The translations under genes and the position numbers were made by a program. From Pirellulales bacterium (GTDB lineage: Bacteria; Planctomycetota; Planctomycetia; Pirellulales; JAEUIK01), in the NCBI GenBank assembly GCA_019636335.1, contig JAHBXR010000006.1, positions 124,001 to 188,000 on the forward strand: 64,000 nucleotides of DNA, in the 5' to 3' direction. This document shows, one piece after another, positions 39,651-49,464 of the stretch (its first letter is position 1; each line of letters opens with the position of its first letter). The notes beneath the pieces were generated by a model, which did not search any database, was not told the DNA's origin, and saw only the letters and a list, made by a program, of their open reading frames with translations.

Positions 39651-41147
39651 ATGCGATTTCCCGGTCTGCGCCTGCGTACGCCCGTGCTCGTTCGTTGGAG
39701 ACATCTCGGCGTGGCGTTGGCACTTGTTTGTCTCGCCCCGGTGGCCCGCGCCCAGGGTCTGTCTCCCGTTGCGGAAGGTGGTGACGAAGAAAAGCCGGTC
39801 GCCGGCGAGCGTCGCCCCGCGCCGCAGGCCGAGCCCGATTCGCTCAGCCAACTGCTAGCGAGTGGAGCCGAAGTCCGGCCCGGCGGCGGCGAGTTGCTCT
39901 ACGTCCGGGACGAGAATGGCAAGGCGCTCGTCAGCCGGCTGCACTGTGCGATCGGCGACCAATGCCTGGTGTTGCTCCCCGACGGCAAGCTGAACCTGGT
40001 GCCGCGCGTCGACACGCGCCCCTCGAACAAGCCGTTTCAGGCGGCCGATGCCCAGACGATGATGGCCCGTCTGCGCACCGGTAAATTCTCGAGCTTCAAG
40101 ACGGCGGCCAGCGAACACTATCTTTATGTCTACTCCTGCTCGGAGCAGTTCTATCAATCGACGCGCGATATTCTCGAATCGCTTTACCCGGGCGTGATCG
40201 CGCGGCTCGAGCAGTGGGACTTGCAGCCGACGGCGCCGTCGGTGCCGCTGGTAGTGATGATCTTTCCCAACCGGCAGGAATTCGACGCCCTCAAGCCGAT
40301 GCCACCGGAAGTGGCGGCCTACTACAGTGGTCTGTCGAATCACATCGTGCTGTACGAAGATCCGTTGCTTTCCGACCGCGCGCCGGAGTTCGCGCTGAAA
40401 GAGGCCTCGTACACGATTGCTCACGAGGGGGTTCATCAGATCCTGCACAACGTGGGCATCCAGCAGCGACTCTCGGGCTGGCCCGCGTGGCTGGGCGAAG
40501 GATTGCCCGAGTATTTCTGCCCGATCAACGTCAGCTCGGTGGTGGTGAACGAACAAGGTGCGGCCCTGCCCCAGCGGAACTTGAAGTGGACGCGGGCCGG
40601 TCTGGTGAACGACCTGCGGATGGCGGCGCTGCTCAAGATGTCGTCGAAGAGTGGCGACGCCATCCAGCGGATCGTCAACGCGCCACAGCTCGACGCCGAC
40701 GGCTACGCGCTCGCCTGGGGGCTGACACATTACCTGGCCGAGAAGGCCAAGAAGCCCTTCGGCGCCTACCTGCAAGAGATCAGCCGCATGGGTCCGCTCG
40801 AACGCCAGGAGGGAGAAGACTCGCTCTTCACCAAGCACTTCGGCAGCGATTTTGCCGCGCTCGAAACGGCCGTGCAGCGGCACCTCACCAGCGGCGAGAT
40901 CCAGAAGAGTTACCGCGACCCGATGATCTACCAGACGCACTACGTCGTGGTCCACACGACGAAGCGCGGCCGCACGGCAACCGTCTCGGTGGCGATCACG
41001 CTTTCACCCGGCCGCGCCCGCGAGTGGAAGGAGCAGGAAGAAAAGGAACAAGCCACGAGCGACCCGGGCACGATCCACGCCTTCCGCACGCAAGTCTGCA
41101 AGACCCGGATCGAGGCCGAGCAGATCGTGAAGAAGATCGGGCGGTAG
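39651..41147 (+). CDS. Exported DUF1570-like zinc peptidase
   Basis: 498 residues with a signal peptide (HLGVALALVCLAPVARAQ). A gluzincin-type site is visible: HEGVH at 258-262 and a downstream acidic ligand in LGEGLPEYF (E284), the DUF1570 pattern. The N-terminal 60 residues after the signal are Pro/Glu-rich; the C-terminal 60 are charged. The preceding 188-bp gap has no clear signal. It ends 72 bp before the convergent 1080-residue protein gene. Substrate unknown; family members are secreted by planctomycetes. Confidence 0.78.
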   Translation: MRFPGLRLRTPVLVRWRHLGVALALVCLAPVARAQGLSPVAEGGDEEKPVAGERRPAPQAEPDSLSQLLASGAEVRPGGGELLYVRDENGKALVSRLHCAIGDQCLVLLPDGKLNLVPRVDTRPSNKPFQAADAQTMMARLRTGKFSSFKTAASEHYLYVYSCSEQFYQSTRDILESLYPGVIARLEQWDLQPTAPSVPLVVMIFPNRQEFDALKPMPPEVAAYYSGLSNHIVLYEDPLLSDRAPEFALKEASYTIAHEGVHQILHNVGIQQRLSGWPAWLGEGLPEYFCPINVSSVVVNEQGAALPQRNLKWTRAGLVNDLRMAALLKMSSKSGDAIQRIVNAPQLDADGYALAWGLTHYLAEKAKKPFGAYLQEISRMGPLERQEGEDSLFTKHFGSDFAALETAVQRHLTSGEIQKSYRDPMIYQTHYVVVHTTKRGRTATVSVAITLSPGRAREWKEQEEKEQATSDPGTIHAFRTQVCKTRIEAEQIVKKIGR

Positions 41148-41219
41148 CCGTTTCGTTTTAACCGTGCAGCAAGTCCTCACTTGCCCCGGGGACGAGCGCA
41201 CGCTGAGGGCCGTCATCCA

Positions 41220-44200
41220 CTACCGTCCAAGTGGTTGTGCCGGTCCCACGACAAGCGGATCGGGTAGTCGCTCGACACTACTCGTTTTTTCTTCGCAGCA
41301 GGGCGTGGTTTCCTTGTTCGCGACGGTCAAAACCAGCTTGATCGGGGGGGAGATCGACGTGTGCAACGGCATGTGCGCGCCGAAACGCAGATGGGCCGTC
41401 CCCGTAAATCCCCACTTCTTTGCCGGATCGATCCACGGCAGAGACTCGATCGCCTGTTCGATTTTCGAGCGGGCCTCGCGCGGATCGAGCGTAATGATCC
41501 CGTTCGAGATGCTCGCGTCGATTTCGCCTGTATAGACGCGGAATGCGGCGGCTGTTTCTCCTTCGGCGGTGCCCTTCAATTCGATCGCGACGTCGGCATC
41601 ACCGACCGCTCTCAGATCGATCGGCGGCGCCCCCGAATACTTGAGCGACAAAGGACCAAGGCACGAAAGATCGACGTCGATGCTGCCCTCGCAACACTGA
41701 AAGGTCGCAGGAAAGGGGCCGGTGTTCGCCCAGACGAAGCCCTGCTCGGGGGCTTTCGCGGCTTTGCCGTCAATGGTCAATCCATTCGAGATGCCCGCGG
41801 GCGTGCCGACGCGCACCTGGAACTGCGGCACGCCCCCGACGACCCGGCTCAACTCTGGCACCAGGCTGCGCACGCGTACATGAATCAACTCGCGGCTGAT
41901 GACCTCGACGTCCGTTTGGGTCACGGGCACTCCGTTGGCCGCGATCTCCGTCTCGGTGGTATGGATCTCGGTACCACCGACGATGGCATGGGTTTGTATC
42001 GGATGGAAGTTCTTGCCCGTCAGGAAGAACGAAGCCGCCAACCCGGCGCCATCCTTGAGGTACTCGAGGCCGTAGAAGTCGTGGATCACCGGCCGTAGCT
42101 GCGTATCGCCCAAGTCGAACAGATCGCGGCCGGCCAACTCGTATTCGTAGGGCACCCGGGTTTCGTAGGTTTGCATCCCCAGCATCTGTTCGAGTTGATC
42201 GACGCGACTGACCAGGCGTTCGTAATCGCCGGGTCGGTAGCAACCCGTATCGCCGCCGGCGAAGGCCTGCCGGCGCGTCGCCATGACCTGGCGACCTTGC
42301 ACGAGCATTTCTTCGTAGCTGCGCAAGGTAGTCCCCGGTTTGGCCAGCAGTTCCCAGTTGGTCGTGACGTCGAACTTCACCCCGCTGACGAAACCCGGCA
42401 TGACAAGGATGACCTCGCATTCGCGAATGCCCGGTTCCAACTCGCGGTGATTGAGATCGTAGCACCGCCCGGGGCCCCCCTTCCAAATCAAGCGCGTCAG
42501 CGCGGCCAGATTGTTCTCTTCGGGGGGCGGTGCCTGGACGCGCGGATAGAAGTACCAGCCGAAGGTCTCGGCGCCGTGGGTGAAGGCGACTGCCGTTCGA
42601 TTCAAATCGATCCCGGCCTGGTCGAGGCCAAGCTGACGGCTCAACGCCACGCGCTGTGCCATGTTGAAGTTACTTCTCGCCACGCCGATCGCGAGCGCCA
42701 GTTGCATTTCGCGACGCATCGAGAAGGCGTCCCAGACATTCTGCTCTTCAACCTGGGGATCGAGCGCGAATACGTACAAGGGAAAAGAAAGCCGGACCAG
42801 TTCCTCCCACAACATGCGGGCTGCCGCCGTCGTAGGCCCCACTCCCTCGCAGCGGCCGGGTGAGAAAAAGAAAACCTGCTCGAGCAAAGCGCCATGATCC
42901 GGGGGAATGCGACCGTTGTCCGCCAGGTCGCGCAACAACAGCTTGAGATTCGCATCGAGTTCAGCCGCGTGGACGGCCAGGACCCAAGTCGCGGCCGCCG
43001 TCGACAAATCGAGCCCGACAGGATCGGGAAAGCAATTCGGCGTCATGCACGCGCCCGCTAGGCAGGCGTCGGCAGGCAGGCATTCCTTCACGTAGTCGAT
43101 CCAACACTTTCGCAGCTTCGTCAACGTTTGCTCGTCACCGCATCGGTCCTTTTGACAAAGGCCGGGCAACGTCGCCCCAGCGTTGAGCATTTTGCCGACA
43201 TTGACGAGCAGGCACTGCATGCCAGGGTGGTCGTACACGCCGCGCCGCTCGAGCCCCACCTGCAACGACATGAAGTAGCGAAATAGAAAGGCCCGCAACT
43301 CCGCGTGCTTTGGTTTGTCCTTGCCTAGTTCGAAACGCGCACGCCGGAGAATGCCCTCGATCGTCGCTTCTCCGTAGATGCCCGCAAACCCCGCAACGAC
43401 CTCCGGCGTGCTGATGTTCTCGGTAGTAGGAAGGCCTTTGTCTTCCCTTTGGAATTGTTGATCTGGCGCTTCCAAAGACTGCCAGTTCGAACTCGGAGGT
43501 GTCTGAGAATGGCTACCTTCGCAACACTCTTCCACGTAGCAGTCGGAGAGTTTGCGATCCCATTCTGCGGACAACACCGGTGCCAACGCATCGACGGCAT
43601 CGGCAATCGCGAGCTTGGGAAACGTCTTGCGCAAGTGAGTCGCTTCGAGCTGAAGTTGCGCCCGCAACGTGACGACCGCCGAATGCCCGCGATACGTTTC
43701 TCTCCCAGGCAGGACGGAAACCGGCACACGAAACAGGAACAGGCCATAGCCGGGCATGCGGCTGTTATCGTCCCCCATGTTGCGCCGGCGCAGCGCGTGA
43801 TTGACGGAAAGATAAGTGCCGAACTGTCGCTCGAATTCGGTAGGCTCGACGCCGACCTTGAGTTCCCCCACTCCGCTGGTTGCGGCAGACTTCGTCAACA
43901 AGCTGTAGAGATCCACTTCCTTGATATCAATCGGCGTTGCGGTCACCGTGCCCGGGGTTGTTCCCTGCCCTTCTACAGTGGCTCCAGCAACGGCCACATT
44001 CGGTACCGGTATCACCGTCGTCGACGGCTTGTCGTTGTTGATCGTATTACGATTGCCGCTCGCTATTCCCAAAGCCGTTGTCGCTTGAAACTCCATTTGA
44101 TCGCTGCGGGCGATCATCGCCTGAAGCGTTTGCTTGAATTCATCGCGGACCCCCAGACGCTTCATCTGCGTCTCGTACTCCTGGATGAACTGCATCAGGT

Positions 44201-44462
44201 TGGCGTCGCCCCAGACGTCGGGCTGCTTGATCGTGATCGACCCGTCGCGGCGGATGCTGTCCTCGAGGCACGTCACCGAGCGCGCCAGGCACAGCATGGG
44301 ATCGTCGGGGGGAATATCTGCCTTACGCGTGCGGAAGATCCGGTCGGCCATGCCGTCGAGCGCCGACCAGATGTAGCCCTCGGCCAAAAGCGGCGACGGC
44401 AGCGCCATTTGCATGGCGAGAAAAAACACCAGGCAACGCGCACCCCTCTGGCGTCGCAACAT
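41220..44462 (-). CDS. Large exported protein of unknown function
   Basis: 1080 residues with a signal peptide (CLVFFLAMQMALPSPLLAEG). I do not recognise the family. Residues 100-200 include a Thr/Val-rich low-complexity part. Residues about 200-330 hold a beta-rich unit with GYGLFLFRVPVSVLPG. A Cys-rich segment DCYVEECCEGS lies near 308-318 and further Cys pairs near 440-500. The middle is mostly helical. Near 820-925 there is an IPT/TIG-like beta domain (FLTGKNFHPIQTHAIVGGTE ... GISNGLTI). No membrane helix or lipobox. An extracellular structural or outer-membrane role is possible; there is no operon partner. Confidence 0.7.
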   Translation of the reverse strand: MLRRQRGARCLVFFLAMQMALPSPLLAEGYIWSALDGMADRIFRTRKADIPPDDPMLCLARSVTCLEDSIRRDGSITIKQPDVWGDANLMQFIQEYETQMKRLGVRDEFKQTLQAMIARSDQMEFQATTALGIASGNRNTINNDKPSTTVIPVPNVAVAGATVEGQGTTPGTVTATPIDIKEVDLYSLLTKSAATSGVGELKVGVEPTEFERQFGTYLSVNHALRRRNMGDDNSRMPGYGLFLFRVPVSVLPGRETYRGHSAVVTLRAQLQLEATHLRKTFPKLAIADAVDALAPVLSAEWDRKLSDCYVEECCEGSHSQTPPSSNWQSLEAPDQQFQREDKGLPTTENISTPEVVAGFAGIYGEATIEGILRRARFELGKDKPKHAELRAFLFRYFMSLQVGLERRGVYDHPGMQCLLVNVGKMLNAGATLPGLCQKDRCGDEQTLTKLRKCWIDYVKECLPADACLAGACMTPNCFPDPVGLDLSTAAATWVLAVHAAELDANLKLLLRDLADNGRIPPDHGALLEQVFFFSPGRCEGVGPTTAAARMLWEELVRLSFPLYVFALDPQVEEQNVWDAFSMRREMQLALAIGVARSNFNMAQRVALSRQLGLDQAGIDLNRTAVAFTHGAETFGWYFYPRVQAPPPEENNLAALTRLIWKGGPGRCYDLNHRELEPGIRECEVILVMPGFVSGVKFDVTTNWELLAKPGTTLRSYEEMLVQGRQVMATRRQAFAGGDTGCYRPGDYERLVSRVDQLEQMLGMQTYETRVPYEYELAGRDLFDLGDTQLRPVIHDFYGLEYLKDGAGLAASFFLTGKNFHPIQTHAIVGGTEIHTTETEIAANGVPVTQTDVEVISRELIHVRVRSLVPELSRVVGGVPQFQVRVGTPAGISNGLTIDGKAAKAPEQGFVWANTGPFPATFQCCEGSIDVDLSCLGPLSLKYSGAPPIDLRAVGDADVAIELKGTAEGETAAAFRVYTGEIDASISNGIITLDPREARSKIEQAIESLPWIDPAKKWGFTGTAHLRFGAHMPLHTSISPPIKLVLTVANKETTPCCEEKTSSVERLPDPLVVGPAQPLGR

Positions 44463-44935
44463 CGCTTGCCCCCTTCGTAACTGTGCCCCGGCCGCGTGAC
44501 GCGCGCCTAGCGTTACGGCGCGCTAAGATCTGCCTTGTCCGATAACTAGCCGCAGCGAGCTCGACCGGTCGATTCCGGCGAGACCTCAACCGCGTTGCGA
44601 GTACCCCTCGCAAGATGGATCGGCGGCCCCACCGTAGTTGGAACATTCAATCTGACCTGCACGTCAAAGAGTCCCTCGACGTCAAAAGTGGCATCTCCGG
44701 CACAGTCTCATCTCCCGCAAACGTCAGGCTTTACGCAGATGCCACCGCGCTGCCACCCCGTTCGAGCCCGATTGGCGGAAGCACCCTAGAGAGGCCGATC
44801 TTGTTCCTAGCGGCCCCCGTTGGTAGCATTCCGCCCTATTTCGTCTAGATCGCGCGTGTTGACACCTCCGGGGTGCGCGGCCAGTTGATCCGGCCGTAAC
44901 CGCGACAACTCTTTGGCTTCAATTCGGGCAATCGC
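44463..44935. other. Divergent intergenic region, no recognisable gene
   Basis: 473 bases between two divergent genes. Short open frames on both strands lack protein-like composition. A TTGACA hexamer is at 44859-44864 but no matching -10 lies 16-18 bases downstream. No repeats or strong hairpins seen. Confidence 0.4.
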
Positions 44936-45934
44936 GTGCGCAGGTCTGGGAGTCACTGCGTGACGACGGATCGTCGATGGTCGTCTCTGCGCAAGGTCGG
45001 CGCTGGTCGTGCGACCGACGATCGCTGCTGCGCGCTGATCGCGGCGACGCTGCTGCTGGCTGGCAGCCTTTGCGTCGGTTGCAAGGCGCCGGTGCGCGAC
45101 GGACCCGTCTCAGAACCCCTCGCCACGTGTCGCCAGTATTCGCAGCGCGGCATGCTGGCGATCGAGCAGGGCAATTGGGCCGAGGCCGAATGGATGCTTT
45201 CGCAAGCGATCGAGACCTGTCCGGTCGATGCCGTCGCGCGCGAACACTACGCCGAAACCCTCTGGCACCGCGGCGAACGCGCAGCAGCGCTGGCGCAGAT
45301 CGAACAGGCGATCAAGCTCCGCGGCGACGATCCGGCACTCGAGGTCCGCGCGGCTCAAATGCTGCTCGACCTGGGGCAGCCCGAGCGTGCCGAAGCCCAC
45401 GTCCGCTGGGCGCTGGTGCTCGACTCCCACTCGGCGAGTGCCTGGCTCGTCCTGGGTCAATTGCGCGCGCGCGCCGGACAGACCGACGACGCCCTGACGT
45501 ACTATCACCGTGCGCTGGTCATGGACCCCGACGATCGCGCCACCCTGCGCGCCTTGGCCGAGCTGCAGGACAAGCTGAATCTGCCGCACAAATCGCTGAT
45601 CAACTGGCAGATGCTCGCCCAAACGTACGAGGCCGGCCAGCAACCGGCCGACGTGCAAATGGCCCTGGGGGGCGCCTATCATGCCAACGGCCGGTACGAC
45701 GAGGCGGCCGAATCGTTCCTCGCGGCGCGCGAACGAGGCGCACCCCCGCTCGAAGTGTGCCGTCGGCTCGCCACGATCTGGCAGGCCGCAGGAAGAACCG
45801 ACCTGGCCAGCCGGGCGAACGCCGAGGCCACCGCGCTCGAGCAGCAGGCCATTGCCGCGCGGGCGCTAGCCGCACGACCGGCGACTCCGTCTCAAGCCCC
45901 GGCCCCCTCTCCCGCGCCCACCACGCTACGTTGA
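44936..45934 (+). CDS. TPR-repeat lipoprotein
   Basis: 332 residues from a GTG at 44936; a second GTG at 44960 is equally possible. A lipoprotein signal (ALIAATLLLAGSLCVGC) is preceded by an unusually long charged n-region. Residues about 65-300 form at least five TPR-like units, for example QRGMLAIEQGNWAEAEWMLS, EHYAETLWHRGERAAALAQI and ALTYYHRALVMDPDD. The C-terminus is Pro/Ala-rich. TPR lipoproteins scaffold protein complexes; no partner is evident from neighbours. Confidence 0.78.
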   Translation: MRRSGSHCVTTDRRWSSLRKVGAGRATDDRCCALIAATLLLAGSLCVGCKAPVRDGPVSEPLATCRQYSQRGMLAIEQGNWAEAEWMLSQAIETCPVDAVAREHYAETLWHRGERAAALAQIEQAIKLRGDDPALEVRAAQMLLDLGQPERAEAHVRWALVLDSHSASAWLVLGQLRARAGQTDDALTYYHRALVMDPDDRATLRALAELQDKLNLPHKSLINWQMLAQTYEAGQQPADVQMALGGAYHANGRYDEAAESFLAARERGAPPLEVCRRLATIWQAAGRTDLASRANAEATALEQQAIAARALAARPATPSQAPAPSPAPTTLR

Positions 45935-46145
45935 CGAACGCCAGGGGCAAGCTAGACTCGCCGGCCCGCGACCGTAGCGATTGCCGAGGATATTCGCGGC
46001 CGTTCGCCCGCGCCACCGCTACCACCGGCGCGACGCCTAGTACCTGTTTGACAAGCGCCCGCTGCGATCTATGTTTGCATGTCGCCGAGCGGTCTGGCGA
46101 CACGTTCATCTTCTGGCATCGAACAGGCGGTTTGGAGCTGAACTC

Positions 46146-46409
46146 ATGTCGCAAACTATGGATCCGATGATCTTCGCCGCGGAAGTTCCGGTAGCCCCGC
46201 GTCCGTTTATCGACCGCCGTCACGGGGAGACGCCGGTGCAGCCCATCGGGCGCGAGCGGCGACAGTTTGCGAACAGCCACGACGATCTCTCGCCCGACGC
46301 GCGCGAGCTGGCCGCCGCCGTCGATCAGTACAAGCTGCTGCACCGCCGCCGCTTCATCACGTACGAAGAACTGCTCAGCGTGTTCCGCTCGCTGGGTTAT
46401 CAGCGCTAA
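46146..46409 (+). CDS. Small soluble protein (87 aa), planctomycete-type
   Basis: 87 residues from the ATG at 46146; the in-frame ATG at 46071 gives an implausible leader. The N-terminal half is variable (RRHGETPVQPIGRERRQF); the C-terminal third, AAAVDQYKLLHRRRFITYEE followed by LLSVFRSLGYQR, is helical, basic and looks strongly conserved, a pattern I recall from small planctomycete proteins. No membrane segment or signal. It is convergent with the ABC-2 permease gene. Function unknown; the basic helices could bind nucleic acid. Confidence 0.65.
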   Translation: MSQTMDPMIFAAEVPVAPRPFIDRRHGETPVQPIGRERRQFANSHDDLSPDARELAAAVDQYKLLHRRRFITYEELLSVFRSLGYQR

Positions 46410-46474
46410 GCTGCGATCGATTCTCGTACGTCGCCAACTTTCCCGGCAATAGCTCGTGCGCCCGACGTGCGCGC

Positions 46475-48271
46475 CTACTCCTCGCCCAAGGTGGTGCGAC
46501 CGGTGGCGACGTCGAACTCGTAAAGCGCCGGTACGAGCATGGCCACCGTCGCAAAGCCATACATGCAGGCGACGACGAGAAACACCGTCAGCGTGTGGTC
46601 GAGCATGAAGCTCGTGATGGCGTAGAACGTGGCAAAGGGACAGAGCAGCGACGCCAGACCGATCGCGGGCGAAGGGTTGCGCGCCCCCAGCGCCATGTAG
46701 AGCCCCACGCCCCCCCCCAGCATGAACGCCAGGAACGGTTGCAACTGAACCGAGAACGAGCCGCTGAAGGCGACCATCAAGCGCATGCAGGTGGCAATGC
46801 CTACCACCAGGAAGAAAACCGTGCCGATGCTCGTGGCAATCGCCACGCGCGAGTTGGCATAGGTCATGCCGCAGTGGAACCCGAGCGTGATGGCGAAGAG
46901 CTCGACGACCAACAAGCCACCGACGAGATAGATCACGTTCTCGAGCGGCAGCCCCCGCGGCGAGAGCCACAGGCCGATGCCCAGTACCAGGGGCAAGAGG
47001 ATCATCTCCTTGGTATTGTAAGCCACGCCCGCCAGCTTGCCGAAGACGAACTCCTTGGGCGTCAGGTCGGTCACGAGCAGCAGATCGAGCATGCGCCCGT
47101 CACGTTCGGTGGTGAGCGAAGTGACCGCCTGCGCGTTGATCAGCACGAGGCTGAGAAAGCCCAGCGGCACGAGCACGGCGGCGACGTTCCAGCGAGTCAG
47201 CCCCGCCTCGGTCTGGGCGAGATACCAGCATCCAGCCGCACTGAGGGTAAAGAGCAGCAGATACGCCACGCGCACGACGAGCATCCGCCGGCCGTACGCC
47301 CGGGTACGAATCTCGCGCCACAGGATGGGGTTGTCCCACACCTCGCGCGAGGGGAGCGGTTGCTTCGCGGGCGCCGCTACGGGGGCGGCCGACTGCTCGA
47401 CCGGCACTAGTCCCCAGATGCTGTCGCGATCCTCGGCCTCGCGCGGCACGGCCTGGATTTCTCGCGAGGGATTCCAGACACGCACGCGCCAGATGGCCAC
47501 CAGGTTGAGCACGGCCGTGGCGATCAGCGCCAGGGCGATGTACCACGTGACCGGTCCGCTCCACCAGGCCGCGAGATCGGCCGCCGACGTGGCGGGCCGC
47601 GTCGTTTCGAGGATCGCCTGCCAGGGGCTGAAGGCCGTCGCCCAAGTCGCCGTGGGCACTTCCAGCCAATTCGATCCCAGCAATCCCAGGGCCACGACTT
47701 CCCAGGCGACGAGCCAAAAGACGATAGCGAGTGCCGTCATGGCCAGCGTTTGAAACGTCTTCTCGCGCCATAGAGCCAGCGTCGAGCCCAAGCTTCCGGC
47801 GGCGAACGTCGTTACCAGCGTCACCGCGAACGATTGCAGCACCTGCTGCCAGGCGATGCCGCCAAACAGGCACGCCAACATGAAGCAAGGGAGCGCCGCC
47901 GCGACCAGAATCAGGATGTTGAGCAGACTGGCCAGCAATCGCCCCAGCACCAACTCCGCGTTGGTCAGACGCGTGATGAGCAGCAACACGAGCGTGCCGC
48001 GATCCTTCTCTTGGGCCACGGCGCCGGCCGCCAGCAGCGCCGAGCAGAAGAGCGCCAGGCCAAGCTGCAGCGGTCCCAACACCTGGAACAGCATCAGCCC
48101 AAAGCGGGCGAATTCGCCCGTGTCTTCCACGACCTGGATACCGGCCAGCAAGAGCCAGGCCGTACACATCAAGACCAGCAGCACGCCGGGATAGGCAGCG
48201 CGGGCAACGTACGTGCGCGTGCGTCTGGGTGAGGTCAGTACCTCGCGCGTAAATACCGGCCCGACGAGCAA
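46475..48271 (-). CDS. ABC-2 type permease, duplicated, no adjacent ATPase
   Basis: 598 residues with about twelve membrane helices in two halves, each starting with a REV/REI-type amphipathic segment (GPVFTREVLTSPRRTR and NPILWREIRTRAYGRR). The EKDRGTLVLLLITRLTNAEL and ERDGRMLDLLLVTDLTPKEF loops in the two halves are the ABC-2 permease motif, so this is a tandem duplication within one chain. No ATP-binding subunit is adjacent. Substrate unknown; related planctomycete permeases are linked with Nos/Gld-like exporters. Confidence 0.8.
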   Translation of the reverse strand: MLVGPVFTREVLTSPRRTRTYVARAAYPGVLLVLMCTAWLLLAGIQVVEDTGEFARFGLMLFQVLGPLQLGLALFCSALLAAGAVAQEKDRGTLVLLLITRLTNAELVLGRLLASLLNILILVAAALPCFMLACLFGGIAWQQVLQSFAVTLVTTFAAGSLGSTLALWREKTFQTLAMTALAIVFWLVAWEVVALGLLGSNWLEVPTATWATAFSPWQAILETTRPATSAADLAAWWSGPVTWYIALALIATAVLNLVAIWRVRVWNPSREIQAVPREAEDRDSIWGLVPVEQSAAPVAAPAKQPLPSREVWDNPILWREIRTRAYGRRMLVVRVAYLLLFTLSAAGCWYLAQTEAGLTRWNVAAVLVPLGFLSLVLINAQAVTSLTTERDGRMLDLLLVTDLTPKEFVFGKLAGVAYNTKEMILLPLVLGIGLWLSPRGLPLENVIYLVGGLLVVELFAITLGFHCGMTYANSRVAIATSIGTVFFLVVGIATCMRLMVAFSGSFSVQLQPFLAFMLGGGVGLYMALGARNPSPAIGLASLLCPFATFYAITSFMLDHTLTVFLVVACMYGFATVAMLVPALYEFDVATGRTTLGEE

Positions 48272-48421
48272 GACGCGACCCCCGCCACACGTGTTCGACG
48301 AAAGGACCGGGCCCGGCGAAACGCTCGCCGAGCCCGATCCGATGCCGTTCCATCCTACCCGAACGGAAGCGCCTTGGGCACTCCGCCGGCAGGCTGTGTT
48401 ATGTGCTGGGGGCAGTGGCCA

Positions 48422-48847
48422 TTACGGTCCGTGCTGCACCGGCTGATACTTGGCGTCACCAAAACCGAGCAAAGGGTAGAAGATGAAGGGAAACAGAATC
48501 AATCCCACCCCGTAGAGCGTGTCTTTGCCAAAATTCTTGGCCACATCGATCGACACCACGATGTGCGCGATGATGTTCACGCAGGGAATCAACATCAGGA
48601 TGAACCACAGGATCGGCCTGCCGGCGATCTCGGTCAACACATACATGTTGTAGAAGGGAATGATGCTAGCCCAACCTGGCTTGCCAGCCTTTTGGAAGGT
48701 CTTCCAGAGGCCAATGATGACCACGATCAGGATGGCGATCTCGAGGACGAAGCAACACATCCCCATGATGCCACCACCGGCGGCCGCGGCCGGTTCGGTC
48801 GGAAATTCAGTCATGTCAAAACCTGTCTCGAACTGTTCTGATTGCAT
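48422..48847 (-). CDS. DUF5684-type small membrane protein
   Basis: 141 residues from the ATG at 48845-48847. An acidic/Ala-rich N-terminus precedes three to four hydrophobic helices. The DUF5684 hallmark KAGKPGWASIIPFYNMYVL is present, followed by PILWFILMLIPCVNIIAHIV and VAKNFGKDTLYGVGLILFPF. No partner domain, unlike family members fused to signal peptidase. Function unknown. Confidence 0.8.
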   Translation of the reverse strand: MQSEQFETGFDMTEFPTEPAAAAGGGIMGMCCFVLEIAILIVVIIGLWKTFQKAGKPGWASIIPFYNMYVLTEIAGRPILWFILMLIPCVNIIAHIVVSIDVAKNFGKDTLYGVGLILFPFIFYPLLGFGDAKYQPVQHGP

Positions 48848-49027
48848 AGCGCTGTCCTTGCGTAGGGCGAAGAAACTCGCGGCGTGCAGGCGCTGCGTAG
48901 TGTAGCCTTGCTTACGATTCCGCGACAAGCAAACCGGTTGCAACGCCTGCAACGTGCAGAGCCGAGCGCGATCAAAACGGTCCTCCCCAGACTTCGCTCT
49001 TTGCGGAAAAAACCCACACCGCTACCC

Positions 49028-49111
49028 TGACCCCTGACCCCTGACCCCTGACCCCTGACCCCTGACCCCTGACCCCTGACCCCTGACCCCTGACCACTGA
49101 CCACTGACCAC
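49028..49111. repeat. Heptamer tandem repeat: 9 x TGACCCC then 3 x TGACCAC
   Basis: Twelve contiguous 7-bp units: nine TGACCCC (49028-49090) and three TGACCAC (49091-49111), ending directly before TGATAATGG where the next gene begins at 49117. On the minus strand the array reads as repeats of the residues GQGSGVR, a spurious open frame I recall from many genomes. The array lies in the 269-bp gap between two divergent genes and would sit in the leader or promoter of the 81-residue protein. Confidence 0.9.
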
Positions 49112-49116
49112 TGATA

Positions 49117-49362
49117 ATGGTTGGCGAAAACCTCGATCTATCGAGCGGCGCGAGCAATGAGGCCGACTCGGGGGCCGGCAGCAGCCCCGGAGTTCGCCGG
49201 CGTTTCGTGGGCATCCATTTCGCCTGCTGCGATATCTACTCGCGGATCTACATCAACCGCGCCGGCACGGCCTACCTGGGACATTGCCCCCGCTGCTCGC
49301 GGCGCGTGGAATTGAAGATCGGCCCCGGCGGCACCGATTCGCGCTTCTTCACGGTCTGGTAA
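49117..49362 (+). CDS. Small Cys-containing protein (81 aa), planctomycete-type
   Basis: 81 residues. The C-terminal 52 residues, starting FVGIHFACCDIYSRIYINR, then GTAYLGHCPRCSRRVE and GGTDSRFFTVW, look conserved and contain CC plus CPRC, a possible zinc site. The first 29 residues are Ser/Gly/Glu-rich and poor in predicted structure. No signal peptide. The start could also be a later codon, since the first 25 residues overlap the edge of the heptamer array region. Function unknown; I recall similar short proteins in planctomycetes. Confidence 0.7.
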   Translation: MVGENLDLSSGASNEADSGAGSSPGVRRRFVGIHFACCDIYSRIYINRAGTAYLGHCPRCSRRVELKIGPGGTDSRFFTVW

Positions 49363-49464
49363 GGGCGTGCCGGCGCTGGCGGTGCTAGCACCAACGGTCT
49401 CTTGAGTGGCGCGGCCGTTTTGAGTAATCTCCGCCCCGCTCGTCATCCTCTGGCGTCCTGCGGT

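Noticed and set aside
48811..49214. Open frames on the minus strand translating to GQGSGVR repeats
   Set aside because: They are the reading of the heptamer array; composition is fully explained by the tandem repeat.
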